Positions 22,062 to 34,359 of a stretch of 64,000 bases of DNA are shown piece after piece; the first letter of the stretch is position 1, and each line of letters begins with the position of its first letter. A program made the position numbers and the translations under genes. This stretch comes from Stachybotrys elegans (taxonomy: Eukaryota; Ascomycota; Sordariomycetes; Hypocreales; Stachybotryaceae): the NCBI GenBank assembly GCA_020746835.1, contig JAGPNK010000004.1:1-64000 (forward strand). The letters are read 5' to 3'. Below the pieces are notes generated by a model. It did no database searches. It worked only from the letters and a program-made list of their open reading frames with translations, and was not told the origin of the DNA.

Positions 22062-23535
22062 TCAACTGTCAATCGGCTTTCTGCTTTCAACCTCACCCCC
22101 TCGTAGCACCGCCAGCCGCATGCTAGACAAGAGATTGTGCGCGGCGTTGGAATGATCATAGATGCCACCATGGAATGCCGCTGTTGCATCCTTTCCTATC
22201 CATGCGTGAAGGAGCATCTTCCCTCCCGGGTGTGTATCTGCAAATCTTGCAACATCATAGACCACTCCACTGACGGCAATGACCTGCTGACCATTTTCAG
22301 CCGCTTCTTTATACTCCTGCCACTCCCAAGCAGACAATTGAGACAATGGAACGCCCCAATCTAGACTTGACCTCCTTTCATCAAGCTTTTTCTCAAGTTG
22401 CTGCACACGACCCTTTTCGATTTCGTTGTGCGGAAATTTCTGGAGGTGGCTGGCTAGACTGAGACGCTCCCACATTGCGATGGCCCATTTAGTCGGATCG
22501 TACTGGTACCACTTGATGGCATTGCGGTAATCAGACGGAAACTCGTGATGGAAGTTGTGGTAGCCTTCTCCCAGTGTGATTATGGCCGTTATGAGATGAT
22601 CTCGAGGTGAATGCTTGCTGTCAAAGGGCTGCTCGCCGAGCCAGTGGGCCAATGAATTTACACAGAAGGTTGCTTGCGACTCTTAGCATGGTGGTACATC
22701 TGATACAACGTTGCAAGGCTTGCGTGGAAGTAATTTGAAGAAAGCCTGGCTTACCTTGTTGAAAGAAAAAGACCCTTAGAATACCAGCATAGATAATTCC
22801 TCCAGCCCAGTCATCCCACCCAAGCCCGCAGACTGAGATGGGCAGAATATAACCCATAAAGACAGCACATTTAACTGGCAACACTATCAGCTTCTGTGCA
22901 TGGCAACGAACTGAACTGTTTACTGTAATGTCGATGCTGCCAAACCACTACAGGGTCTTGGTCGAGATCGCTAACGTCCGAGCGGCCCTTTTCCTTGGGA
23001 TTCTTCTTCATTAGTATCCATCCGATATGGCTATATAGTAAGCCCTTGTTGATACAATAGGGATCTTTATTCGTATCTGTGTAGCGGTGGTGAACCCGAT
23101 GCTCTTTGCTCCACCACCGGATGGAGCCTTGGACAGAGCCAGCGCCAAAGGCGGCGAGGTAGATACGTAGAGGAAAGGAAGCTCGATACGATCGATGAGA
23201 CCATAGTCGGTGATACCCTATCATTGTTCAGTGTCGCCTAACACCTCATTCGAGATGAACCTACCGGCTGTGATCCCAAGACCATTGTTGACATAACAAA
23301 ACAAGGCAAACGACCCTGTCTTCATCTTCAAAGGTACCCAAATGGTTGCTATCAGGCCCGCCAGGGGAATCAGCAAGGCAAATATGACATTGAACCATTC
23401 CACGTGCTTGAACCAGTTGTTCCAAGTCACAGGAAGTTCTGATATATGCTTGTCCAATTTAGTGAACGTCTTGCGCCGCATCGGCACGTAGTCCGTGGTA
23501 CCATCTACCGCAGGAGCCATACGAGACATGGTCAT
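22062..23535 (-). CDS. acyl-CoA delta-9 desaturase with C-terminal cytochrome b5 domain (OLE1/SDE type)
   Basis: Introduces the delta-9 double bond into saturated acyl-CoA at the ER membrane, using its own b5 domain as electron donor. Four exons: 23535-23265, 23217-22924, 22874-22755 and 22672-22062 (introns of 47, 49 and 82 bp), giving 431 residues, close to the usual length. The three histidine boxes are intact: HRLWSH (93-98), HRVHH (130-134) and HNFHH (267-271). Membrane segments lie near 50-90 and 190-225. The b5 motif HPGGK starts at about 376. Each junction restores family sequence, for example [21 protein letters not shown] and [15 protein letters not shown]. It is divergent from the cyclopropane synthase gene 1.3 kb away, whose substrate it would make. 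A housekeeping copy may exist elsewhere. Confidence 0.93.
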
Positions 23536-24317
23536 CAGGCTTTGAAGGTTGCAACACTGAGAAAAAAGTGTTAAAAGGCTGATATGTTTTTCAGGACGGA
23601 TGCAGGGTCAGAAATAAACCTGGGTGATGGCTTTAGTGATCATGAAGTGCTAGTAGATACTACGTCGACTTACGCATCATATGAGCAGTTTAGTTAGCTT
23701 GCATACTTCCCATGCTGCTACAATGCATACTGATACTGCGCGAGGCATGTATCGTGACATAGGCTGACATTTGCGGCCGTTTTACTGCCTGGTACGCGCG
23801 GTAATTCTGACCAGTCATATCCCTTCTACATAGTCATCTTGTACTATGCGGATAGCAACACGGAGACTATCTTGTACAGCCATCAAGGGCATATTTCATC
23901 CAGACCAATGAAGCATGTACACGAATCTGTGGGCCTAAACACACATTGCAAGTTGACGCCCGTTGCGGCATGCAGAAAAGCCAAGACTCCGTAGATTCAC
24001 GGCAGTTATGAATTTTCGTGAATCTTATCACCTCTTTCAACACAATCGTACGTTTGTATCAGCTGAACGGTGCAGGAGCAATAGTGGATCGATATGAATG
24101 TGACCTTGCGGTAAAAAAGCCAAGTTGGGCATCATGATGGATCCACGTTACATGGTGAGGCCAATTAAAGTCCACCCTGAAGGAGAACAGCGTCGCACTC
24201 GGCGAGGAGACACCGCTCCTCTGAACGATAACCTGAACTGTGGGATATGTTATCTGAGTTCCATCTGTTCCGCACGCTCCGTCATGTCTTTGTCATAGCC
24301 TATATATAGAATCGGTG
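23536..24317. other. shared upstream region of the desaturase and cyclopropane synthase genes (left part)
   Basis: No gene seen. Together with 24430-24861 it forms the bidirectional intergenic region between the two divergent lipid genes. Confidence 0.5.
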
Positions 24318-24429
24318 TTGACAAATGGCGGATTTGTTATTCATATGCCCCGATGGGATATAGACAAGTGACTTCAAGGAGGCCCCCGGTGACAATAAAG
24401 ATAATATTACATGAATAGATGACAATTGG
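24318..24429 (-). repeat. dispersed ~90-bp element, copy B
   Basis: The minus-strand core (about 24329-24418) aligns without gaps to copies A, C and D: CTATTCATGTAATATTATCT, then GGGGGCCTCCTTGAAGTCAC and CTATATCCCATCGGGGCATA. Degenerate 11-bp direct repeats border it: TTGACAAATGG at 24318-24328 and ATGACAATTGG at 24419-24429 (9 of 11 match). It lies in the promoter region between the desaturase and cyclopropane synthase genes. Confidence 0.65.
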
Positions 24430-24861
24430 TTAGAAAATTTAGCGGTAGCAAATTCTTATTTCGTATAGATAAGAGGAGGACGATTAAATTCCTCTGTAAA
24501 AGGACTAGACGTAGAATAGTCATAGTACATTTTGTCGGAACGCTGCACCTGGTGAGATGAAACTTCTGTGGGCTCACCGATGTAGTGGGGAACGTTGAGG
24601 GTGTGACCATTCACCCTCATTCCTCGCGGCACATACTGCATAATCTCTTTCGGTCCGGATGGTAAATGACCCCCTGCAGCTGAATACGGCATAGCCTGTA
24701 CTGTTCCATGGTCCCGAGAAGATAATTGCGAGTCAGGGAGTATTGGATACAAATTGACCAGTATTACGGAGTAATGTTTGTAAAGCATATAATGTACGTA
24801 AACACCAGCTTGGCTGCAGTGATCCCTCATTCTCCAAAGAATTTCACCCTTACCTGGGAAG

Positions 24862-26525
24862 ATGGAGACTTCACCTTTGAAATCGCCTGGCAATCAACCT
24901 AATGCCACGTTTTGGCTACCATACAACGTACTGACCCTTGGTCATCTGCGAACGAAATTACTTAGCCTTGTGATCGACCATACCCAATCGTTTGTTCTTG
25001 CGGCTCTTGGCCGCGTTCGACTGGGAGAGATCACAATTAAGCACAACGATACGGTTCAGACGTTTGGTTCATCGGGGAGACAACGAGCTACCTTGACGAT
25101 AAGGAGCGACAACGTATGGTGGAGAGTAGCCTTAAACAGTACCATAGTAAGTTCCCTGTGATAAACCATGCCTGGACTCGCTCTTACTACTGAAGGGATT
25201 TTCCGAGTCATATATGCTCGGAGAGATTGACTGCTCGAATCTGGAAACATTCCTCGAGGTCAGCCATACTCTGCTCCCCTTACCTCCACTGACACTAGTA
25301 GATAATGATATTGAATCGCGAGAAGACGAGCGATTTGGCGAGTGCAGCTTCTATTGTCTTATCAAGAGCAGCCGGCTGGATGAGACCTTCCAATGACCCA
25401 GCAGTTGCACTTTCCAACGTAAGGTCTCACTATGATCTCTCGAATGATGCGTTTAGTGCCTTTCTGTCCCCTGACATGACCTATTCCTGCCCAATCTGGT
25501 TACCGAAATCCGATGCAAACGCAACCGAAAGCCTTGAAAAGGCGCAGCTGCGCAAGCTCCATGAAGTGATTGATCAAGCCAAGATCAAACAGACCGATCA
25601 CGTTCTCGAGATAGGTACCGGGTGGGGAAGCTTCGCCATTGCAGCTGCAAGGTCTACCGGATGCCGCGTAACAAGTCTAACTCTGTCCGCGGAGCAAAAG
25701 GCAGAGGCAGAGAAGAGAATTAGAGCTGCTGGACTGCAGGACAAGATTACTGTCCTGTTGCAGGATTATCGATCGCTATCTGGAGCTGGGCAGAGATTTG
25801 ACAAATGCGTCTCACTCGAAATGCTCGAACACGTCGGCAAAGACCACCTCGCCACATATTTCGCTATCATTGATGAAGTCTTGAAGCGAGACGGAGGAAT
25901 CGTGGTCTTGCAGTCCAGCACAATGCCTGAAACAGTAAGACAAGCCTAGCGGTGTGGTTTCCGATCATGTCTAACGGGCACTAGCGATATAAGGCATACA
26001 ATGAAGGGGACGAGTAAGTTATCTTCCGACTTGGATGTACATATCTGACTTGTGTGGCCAGCTTCATTCGAAAATATGTAAGCAGGAGCATTTCCTTGTT
26101 TACGCAGTCTAACTTAATTATCTAGATCTTTCCAGGCGCCCACCTTCCTACAACGACAAAGATCATAGAAGCGGCACATGCTGGGTCAAATGGTTCTTTC
26201 GTTCCAGAGAAGTTGATCAACCTGGGAGGTCACTACAGCAAGTGTCTTCGGACATGGCGAGAAAACTTTATGACCAACTTCGATTCTCAAATCGCACCCG
26301 CGATGATGGCAAGGAATGAGGGGATTTTACCGCTTGAAATGGAACAGTTCAAGCGGAAGTTCGTGGTATGAACACTCGTAACTTTATTTTTGCCTATGCT
26401 AATGCTGTGAAAAGTTCTACTTTGCCATGTGCGAAGCTGGCTTTAAGACCAAGACTCTAGGCAATGCCTTGATTACTTTCGCACGTGAGGGGGCAATAGA
26501 GACACTGGATGACATTGAGCTGTAA
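24862..26525 (+). CDS. cyclopropane-fatty-acyl-phospholipid synthase family methyltransferase
   Basis: SAM-dependent enzyme predicted to add a methylene bridge across the double bond of unsaturated phospholipid acyl chains. Seven exons fit in phase: 24862-25146, 25196-25258, 25302-25934, 25985-26013, 26062-26077, 26126-26365 and 26415-26525, giving 458 residues. The N-terminal domain has ITIKHNDTVQTFG and GFSESYMLGEIDCSNLETFL. The methyltransferase core has VRSHYDLSNDAFSAFL, the SAM-binding loop VLEIGTGWGSFAIAAA, LTLSAEQKAEAEKRI and SLEMLEHVG. The C-terminal part RYKAYNEGDDFIRKYIFPG continues the family pattern. The second intron (43 bp, donor GTCAGC) is the weakest, but both sides fit the family. 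The gene is divergent from the delta-9 desaturase, which supplies suitable substrate. It resembles bacterial Cfa and fungal homologues alike. Confidence 0.9.
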
Positions 26526-27021
26526 GCAGAGAATTATGACCTGGGGCTATTTCGGTGCTGCATAGCTAGTGATGGGTGCGGTCTCGACCAGAACTACTGG
26601 TTTGCGCATGCATGATTTATCCGGACCTCTTTTAGCTGTGTGATAGAAACTGATATCTGGTTACTACATGGGGTTGTGATACCGTAGACATGAGGCATTT
26701 TCTGGACCTTTTGATCCGGGGCTGTAACGTCGACGCATACAATTGGGTGTTCCTTAACCAGATAATGCAGACTGATACCTCGAGGGCCAATGATACCTGA
26801 TTGCCAGGCACCCTGGATATCACAGCGAGTCTAGACCTCCCATGCATCGGCAGTGGGTCGTAATATTCGCGCATTGTACCCGAAGAGGGCATGATATGTA
26901 AATTCTCGTGCGGGGAAGCAGTGCATACCGGAAAGGGTATGCGTATGCCGATATTAAGGACAATGGGCTCGGCTATGCCTGGCGTTGTCTGCCAACCCTC
27001 ACATCTCCGGGCGCCACCACA
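26526..27021. other. intergenic region
   Basis: About 500 bp between two same-strand genes. An open frame extends upstream of the SDR start (from 26,908), but the extra 38 residues are not family-like, so I treat it as the promoter. Confidence 0.45.
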
Positions 27022-27851
27022 ATGCCTCAATCAGTGCTTGATCTCTTCCGCATCGATGGAAAGACCGCTCTAGTAACTGGAGCCAATGGCGGTATAGGCG
27101 GTGCCATAGCCGAGGCTCTCGCCGAAGCAGGTGCCAATATCATCATTCTTCAGGTCCCCGGGGACACAAGCACGGCCACCAAGGACACTCTAGCCAGACT
27201 GCCAGTTGAGGTCAATGTCTACGACTGCGATTTGGCCAAGGTGGATGAGATTAAACAATGCGTCACAGACATTACCTCCCGTGATGGTCACCAAATCGAT
27301 ATTCTTGTCAACTGTGCTGGCATCAGCGGACATAAAGCCATTGTCGACATGGACGACGATTTCCGCGACCGTGTTTTCAACATCAACATGAGGGCAAACT
27401 ACATCCTGACTCAAGAAGTCGGGAAGCACATGATTGCAGCCGGAAAGGGCGGCAAAGTCCTCAACATCTCCTCACTGGCGGGTATGGTTGCTATGACCAA
27501 CATTTCTGCCTATGCGGGAACCAAGGGCGCAGTCAATCAGTTTACTTCTGCGTTTGCCAACGAGTGGGCGGTCCATAACATTCAAGTCAACTGTCTCTGC
27601 CCGGGGTATGTTATCACAAGAGCTGTCACAATACAAACTAACATTGCGCAAGATACATACTCACACCCCTAACCCGTAATCTGTACGAGAACAATCCTGC
27701 ATTCAAGGAATCCATACTATCCCGCACTCCCATGGGAAGATGGGGGGTTCCCGAGGACCTGAAGGGTATCGCCTTGTTCTTCTGCAGCCCAGCGTCAGAC
27801 TACATAACCGGCGTGAGAATGCCCGTAGATGGAGGGATGCATGGGAGATAG
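27022..27851 (+). CDS. short-chain dehydrogenase/reductase, classical type
   Basis: NAD(P)H-dependent oxidoreductase of 260 residues, the usual classical SDR length. Exon 1 is 27022-27605, the intron is 27606-27652 (47 bp, with a CTAAC branch site), and exon 2 is 27653-27851. Motifs: cofactor loop TGANGGIGGAI (about residues 17-27), VNCAGISG (near 92), catalytic Ser-Tyr-Lys in NISSLAG / YAGTKGAV, then CPGYILTPLTRNLY across the junction, and C-terminal GVRMPVDGGM. Best general resemblance is to the 2-deoxy-gluconate dehydrogenase/3-oxoacyl-reductase group; the substrate cannot be told. It ends 36 bp from the convergent methyltransferase gene. Start chosen at MPQSVLDLF because the glycine motif then sits near residue 20. 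Confidence 0.9.
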
Positions 27852-27887
27852 ATTCATAGTATTTAAATCGAACCTGACCGCCTTGCT

Positions 27888-28795
27888 TCAATTTGTTAAA
27901 GGTCGCCTTCCCCAAACCCAACGCCAGTCAAACCCGAACTGGGCTCCCTTGTCGATTTCCTGAAGGATAATATCCCCTAGTCTCTTCATGTCTGCAACCG
28001 TCTGTATTGTTTCCATCCCGCCATCCTCGATGATTGCTGCCATCATTGAGTTCATGCTGAGGGTCAACACTGGAGCAGCCCCAGCTGGTAGCTCTGCACC
28101 CCAGCTTAGCCACATCTTCTCATCGCACTCTGTAAGATTTGAACGCTTGAAGGTGCCTAATAAATGATATGGCATCCTACGTCAGACTGTCAGCATTCGG
28201 TCCTAGAGAGAAAAATAACAGCTAGAACTCACATCATATCTCGCCCTTTTGTCTGATTATGCAGCATGTAGGCTCGCCAAAACTCCTCCAGCGCCTTGCT
28301 TGGTGGGAACAAGCGAACAGACATGTGCCCCATCTCCTCCCAGAGTATCCATCCTCCTGGTTTCAGTAGTGTCGTAGCCTGTCGTATCGCGGGAGCCCAC
28401 TCGTCAGCTTTCAACGCAAAGTACAGAAGGCGCACATGCACCAGGTCAAATGTGCCTTGCAGGTGCTCTGGGAATGGGTGTAGGAGATCATGTTGTTGAA
28501 ACGACATATTCGGCTCAGCCGTAGGGAACTTGGTTGGGTCGATGTCAAAGCCGTACAACTCGGCATGATGTGGTAGCTGTTGGGCGATGGAAGTCAACCA
28601 AACGCCATTACCGGTTGCTATGTCGGCGACGCGGGGCTCGGGTGACTTCTCTAGAGCATCAGCGATATGAGATGGCACCAATTTACCCCCAGTAAGTGGC
28701 ACCCAGATGTTAAAGTGCAAATGGCTAAGACGCGCCAGTTCGGTGGCAGGACTCCCACGGTCGAATGGGTAGATGGTCTTCGTCCACGACTCCAT
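27888..28795 (-). CDS. LaeA-like / class I SAM-dependent methyltransferase
   Basis: 283 residues from two exons, 28795-28233 and 28176-27888, with a 56-bp intron (donor GTGAGT, acceptor GTAG). The SAM-binding domain is clear: VADIATGNGVWLTSIA (motif I), LYGFDIDPTKFP, FDLVHVRLLYFAL (motif IV region) and LLKPGGWILWEEMG. The FPxxxPN and DLVHxR patterns are those of the fungal LaeA/UmtA-like group, which includes regulators and many metabolite-tailoring enzymes, so function is open. The start at MESWTKTIYPF is preferred; an upstream in-frame extension of 64 residues is not family-like. It converges on the SDR gene with 36 bp between stops, so the transcripts' 3' ends probably overlap. Confidence 0.8.
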
Positions 28796-30383
28796 CCTTG
28801 AGCCAATATCTGACTTGAAGGGTTGGGGGATGCTAGGGAGGGGGAGGAATAAACTCTGCAACTTCCCCCGAATCGTGGACCCACGCGCCGCCTGCCCGGG
28901 CTGAGTGCTGAGTTGGCCGACGCCCAATGTAACCGTGGCACACGGGGTGCATCTGCTAACAATGCAACCACACGGCCTTGGGGCCATCAGCCAACGGCTC
29001 AGGGGGTCCCCATGTCAGCATGCCGAAAGAAGGTGGTGGAAGTAGCGCTACTAAATTGCCATACCCACCAAATGCGCCGGAACTGTGCTGCTCTGTGGCC
29101 CGCTAAAATGATCATTGTGCTGTGTTGGTTATCTTTGTATTTCCTATGTTGCCCCCCTTTTCCTCCTTGTCTTTGTGTATGACAAGGTGCTTCTACTGTT
29201 CTGTTCGATATCGTCACTTGATTCCCTAAAATAGAAACAGCGTCCCCATTTCAACCCAGCCCCGACCTAACCTCTCCACAGGGCACACCCGCCTAGAGAT
29301 TGGGTGCGTCGTGAGAATAGAATAGCCATGGCATGAGAGCTATTGCTTATCAAATTGGGCTTCCACTGATACTTGTATAGAATTCAGAGTATATCACCTT
29401 TACGGCCTGACAAACTATTGGTAAATTGAAAGGAGGGCAATTTGAGTGCGCCCAGCACATACATGCATGTGGTAGGGTGGAGCTTGGTAGAGACAGCCAA
29501 TACCGAGTAATATAAATAGTAACCTTTACTGAGTCTTAGAAGTACAGCTTCACACACTTGCATACTTAACCGTTGACAGGAGGCCAATGGATATTGGCAA
29601 ATAGAGTCGTCTAATAACACAGCAGCCTTGCTCGACTGAGCCGGCTCAAACATTGTATCAGCCTTTCCGTTCTACCATATCCTCCATCCAACCCGCCTCT
29701 CAAATCAGATACTAATTCCAAGCATGGAAACGTCTTTGCTTCTCATACCACATATCCTTCAGAGCCCTTATCACCTTCTGCTTGATATTACTGTGTTATT
29801 TATTGGACTCCATTACATGTTCATGCGTCCAGCCCCGAGATCATCTTCACCCTAAGAGTAGAGCATGCACCACGGGCCGTCTTAGGTTCAGCTTGGCCTT
29901 TCCATTAAAAACGTGATATTCTCTTAGAATGGTTGAAATATTCACGGACCGGCACTTTCAGCTTCTACGTGGGCCATCAGCACATAGTCAGCCTGATAAT
30001 CTTATAGACCTTGAGGGTACGGAGACTTTCTACGAAAGCAGAAACTTGAATCTTTTTTCCGGGCGAATAAAAGCACTTCCATACCGGCAGCCATTGACCA
30101 ATGATGTGGGTTTGCAAGGATACTCACCGACGAGCCTAGCGAGGGACCCGTTGGGCTCGCTCAGCAACACCATATCTAATGGCCTCGGGTGTGAATGTGG
30201 ACAGTTCTCCTTCATTTTGAAAATATCCACAGTGGAGTAATGTGCTATAAATAACAGAACTCTTGGCCTCCCCGTTAGATGTAAGACCAACAGGCACCCA
30301 TCATGTACTTAAGCCGAAGACAGGGCACCCTTCAATCTGCAATCTGACTTCTCCTGGCTTTTTTCAAACAAGTCGCTGTCAAA
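28796..30383. other. intergenic region
   Basis: About 1.6 kb with no recognisable gene on either strand. Short open frames near 28.9, 29.4 and 29.9 kb have no visible domain. A TACCGAGTA motif lies at about 29,501. Confidence 0.5.
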
Positions 30384-32662
30384 ATGATCTTTCGACATAT
30401 TGCATGCGTTCTGTGCGGTGAACAGGTCGGACAAGACTTCTTCTGCCCACCCTGGACGGAGAGTTTCCGCGGTCTCTATACTGCATTTGAAGACTGGGAC
30501 GGAGCGTACATCTCGGGCTTGGGGAAACGCATGGGCTACAGAGACGTTGCATGCTTGGTCCCCCTGGATCCGGATCACAATGTGGATGTGTCACAATATC
30601 GTCGGCATGACAATTTGACCACGATATCTCTCTTAAGGACGCGATTTCAACTCCATCACTCAGAGACACATGAAGAGCCGCTTTGGGGCTTTGCATTCCA
30701 CGCTATTTGCTGGGACATCCTGGCTTCTGCACATGGAAGCCTGAATGGCAAGGCAATGATATCACTATTTCAGCTCTGCAGATCCCAGCCCATTAATGGT
30801 GGCCGGATGGATTGGGGCCACAGTTACGGCGGCCATTTAACACAGGAGACCTGTAAGACACTGCCTGGTTACTCGGACTGTGTTGGAAAGATTCCATCGA
30901 ATATGGAACACGCTGATCCCGGCGCGGTTATTGAGGAGTTGAAGCAGTCATACCTTGACCTGTCTCATTCCGAGAGGCTAGAACCGGTTATAGAACAGAG
31001 GGTGCTTTCGGTCTCCCCAAACAATTTCGATTGTTTTGGGATTCTGTCACAGGAATTGCTTGCCATCATCCTCACCTACCTCGATTCTGGAGATGTGGCC
31101 AACGTCAGGTTGGCATCCAAATACTTTGCAAACGTTCAGCTATCGCAATCTTTTTGGCTTTCTCGATTCAGGCCTGGCCGAGAGTTCGACCATCTTGCCG
31201 AGCTCATTGACCCTCAACAAGGCCTTGATCCACGCTTGGCACTGTTTCGGCTACTCGTTTCCAACCGCAAATTACCAAACATACAAAACAGGAAGCGCAT
31301 TTGGCGGCTTGCTTGTCAGCTAGCATCCTTGATTGAGCTCAGAACGACAATCTCCAAGTGTTACGGTACCCCTTATCCGACATACTACAACAGCCGTCTT
31401 CCTTTATCCCCGGCAGCTTTGGAGTTCGACTGTTCGCAGGATGGTCATTGGTGCTCCAGTGCACAATCCTCCGTGGTGCCGGTCCAATACAGTTTTCAAC
31501 GAGGCTGCAGGTCCTTGTGGGTAGTTGGTTCTATAATCAGCCACCCAATCTCATGGTTGCAGGTGTCGACTGTTTCGATCAACACAAAGCTTTATGTGTC
31601 TGGCTTAGAATTTTCTCAACCCATGGGCACAACGAAGCTGGGATATCAAAATCCCGAAGCTAGCAAGCAAGATCTCTCTGGCTTGCTAGTAGGATTTCAT
31701 CTCGCGGTTGACACCCGAGGGATTCGAGGCATTAGAGTCATCACCACGGTGAGAACACACGCCTGGGTTGGAGAGCACGTCGATTTACCCAGGGCGCTAA
31801 TTAGGGGCTGTGAACTGAGACAGCCGGTGGAAGCTCTCAAAGCGGAATTTGATGTGGGTGACTCCTTGCTCAAGCTCTTTCACAGCTGACGTTATAGGCG
31901 TTGAAAATGGTTTCTCTCTCTCTTGCATGCCACAAGCATACTGCGGCCAAAGGAAAAACGGGTGCCTCACCCAGTAGCCAACTACTTTGGTATCCTGAAG
32001 TTCCTGATCCTGATTTGGGGTTGTTCCTACCGCCAAACGACAGTACAAAGAAACACGAGTTTCGTTGTAACCATCTCTGTATGTTTGGTGGTTCCAACGA
32101 AGAGCTTCTTCCCTATTTAACAACCATTACTGCCTGGTGCTCATCGGATATTCCCAACAGAATATGGGCAATTAGATTCACCTATGATGGTCCGTTTCAA
32201 TGTGAGTCGAAAATGCTTGGGCAAATTCCTGGGCCGCACACCTGGTACGGCGTCGTGAGCAACCCAAGTGTAGAGGAAGTTTCTGTTTTCATCGGCCACG
32301 GGGAAAGAGTCGTCAAAATAAATGGATACAGCTCCCACGGATGGCACACTAGCACTTTAACTGTAAGTTGTTGCTCTCAATGAACTGTGGATGACTAAAT
32401 CCAGTCTAGTTTCATACGAATCATGGGAGGAGATTTGAGTTTCCGCCTGTGCATTCTCCTGGTGGCCGTGACGAAAATTTCAGACGTCACGGAATGCAAG
32501 CCCGGCAACTTACACCGGAGGATGGCATGGCCACGGGGCTGTTTGCTATCCCTGTAAGTTCTCTCGTTTGCATCAAATGGAATTGCCTAACAACCACAGC
32601 ATCCTAAAGAGGGTTTACAACATTTTGGGACGTTATACAGCCGCAGAAAGAGAACTGTATAA
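30384..32662 (+). CDS. F-box domain protein with a large C-terminal beta-rich region
   Basis: 713 residues from four exons in phase: 30384-31853, 31898-32362, 32410-32553 and 32600-32662. An N-terminal region has Cys pairs (CVLCGEQ) and FHAICWDIL. The F-box is near 215-262: FGILSQELLAIILTYLDS, then VANVRLASKYFAN and FWLSRF. The remainder is a large uncharacterised domain typical of a fungal F-box family. Junctions read naturally: AEFD/ALKMVSLSL and STLT/FHTNHGRRFEFPP. F-box proteins usually recruit substrates to SCF ubiquitin ligases; the target here is unknown. A second F-box-like gene follows on the same strand. Confidence 0.8.
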
Positions 32663-34359
32663 TCGCAAGCCTTGTGGTAGGAGAAGTCAAAGTAAATGTT
32701 ACTTCACTCAATCATTCAACTTGAACGAGTACGAGACGTTTTCCTAATTTCTCTATAATCATGGCTCTAGGGACCTGTATCAGACCGACACCGTATTTTT
32801 TCTTCGTCGTTACAAGTTAGAAACCACATTCACCAATATACCACTTTGCATAGTGACAAGATTTCCACTTTGTATGTTTGGATCCCAATTGGGTAACTCT
32901 GCGTCTCAGTCACGGACGAGATGTCTTTCTTGGACATGGCAGATGTCTGTAATATTAGAGACTTTAAATACTGATCCCAATGTCAAGACCTGATCTGTTG
33001 TGCCGTACGTCAGCAACGGAGCGTAGATCCATCTTCGAATAAAAGCTGTACACTGGCAAGTATATAAAAATCAGACACTTCCTCTTCCAAGTCAACCCCT
33101 CCCTTCGCCCAAGTCACAGCACCTTCCGAACTTATCAAAGAGCACCTTTCAACGACCTCGACGGGAAACTTTTGCCCCTTTGTGGCGGACCAGTCACCGT
33201 TCCGTGGCCCTGCTCGCAAGAGGCCCACGCAGTCCACAACACGACTGGCAGACTCGTTATCGCGAAGGTCAAAAAGGGCGCTCAGTCAAGACTAGCCAAA
33301 TACTGGGTTGTTGCCTCGCAGAAGTGAGGCAAAGGAAGAAGATACGGTTGGATCCATGCAAGAGACAACGTGTCATGCTGCAACGGAATCCTTTTCTTGG
33401 GACGGTCGCCTGAGACTCCATGGCATAGTGATGATCAGATCCTGCCTTCGTCATTATTGTAGGACTGTATTTTCATTCACGGATTTCACGTTCATTATTC
33501 ATGCATTTTTGCGGTCAACATCCTCTGGATTAACGTAATATTTGCCCCGGCCTTTGGTCACCAGCAGCCGTCTTCCCAGGAGGCATACCACCTAGGTCCT
33601 GATTATCCATACGTAACCAAGGCGATGTACACGGGTAAAGCACGCAGACGTCACTTAGAGACTCGCCGCATCGAGCGATCGATCAGCTTGCGCATATTTT
33701 GAGATACATGGCGCCACAGACAGGCAGGGTGAGTGCTTTGACACTGATATAGCCAATCCTTTAAATGTGGAGACACCACTGTCGCTGACATAGAAGCACC
33801 GTTCTGTCTCCCACCAAAACCCAGCGTTCGAAACTGAAGAATCGATTCTTTCGTTACCATCCCGTCTTTGAGCAAACCCCTGGGGTACATTGGTAAGAAA
33901 GAATTATTTGTGGGCAAGGGACGGCTCGGCTTTTTTGGTCAAAGGCTCCGTGAAGGCCCTTTTAACTGTCGCTCGAGGCAGGGGCAGTGGAAAAGCGAAA
34001 CTGGGTGGTGGTCAACTGATTCTGTAACCGTCGCGCAGATCCTGCAAGAAAGCTTAAAGAACCCGGGCTTGCGTTCTAGGATGAGAAAACTGTCGAGCCC
34101 ATTGTTCACATGTTTGCCTCATAAAATCCTTTCAAAGGGTCGATTGCTTGGCATTGTGGGCAAACACTGTCAAGGCAACCCGGCGTATGACATGTGTGTT
34201 GGAGTGTGGGAGCTGTACAAGTCTACTCTGTCGACAAAGGTAAAATGTCTTTTTACAAAAGTCTAATCAGTTTTAGAGACCCACAGCATAAATAGGGCAA
34301 TGCGCTAGCTTTCTTCTGCTTCCTATTCTAACCCTGCGCAACGATGACTCATTGGGCGC
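32663..34359. other. intergenic region with possible F-box-like scrap
   Basis: About 1.7 kb. A short stretch near 34,090-34,150 reads SSPLFTCLPHKIL, faintly like an F-box start, but no exon model holds, so it may be a relic. I see nothing else supportable. Confidence 0.4.

Noticed and set aside
26908..27021. Upstream 38-residue extension of the SDR
   Set aside because: The extension is unlike SDR N-termini; the start at 27022 places the glycine loop at the usual position.
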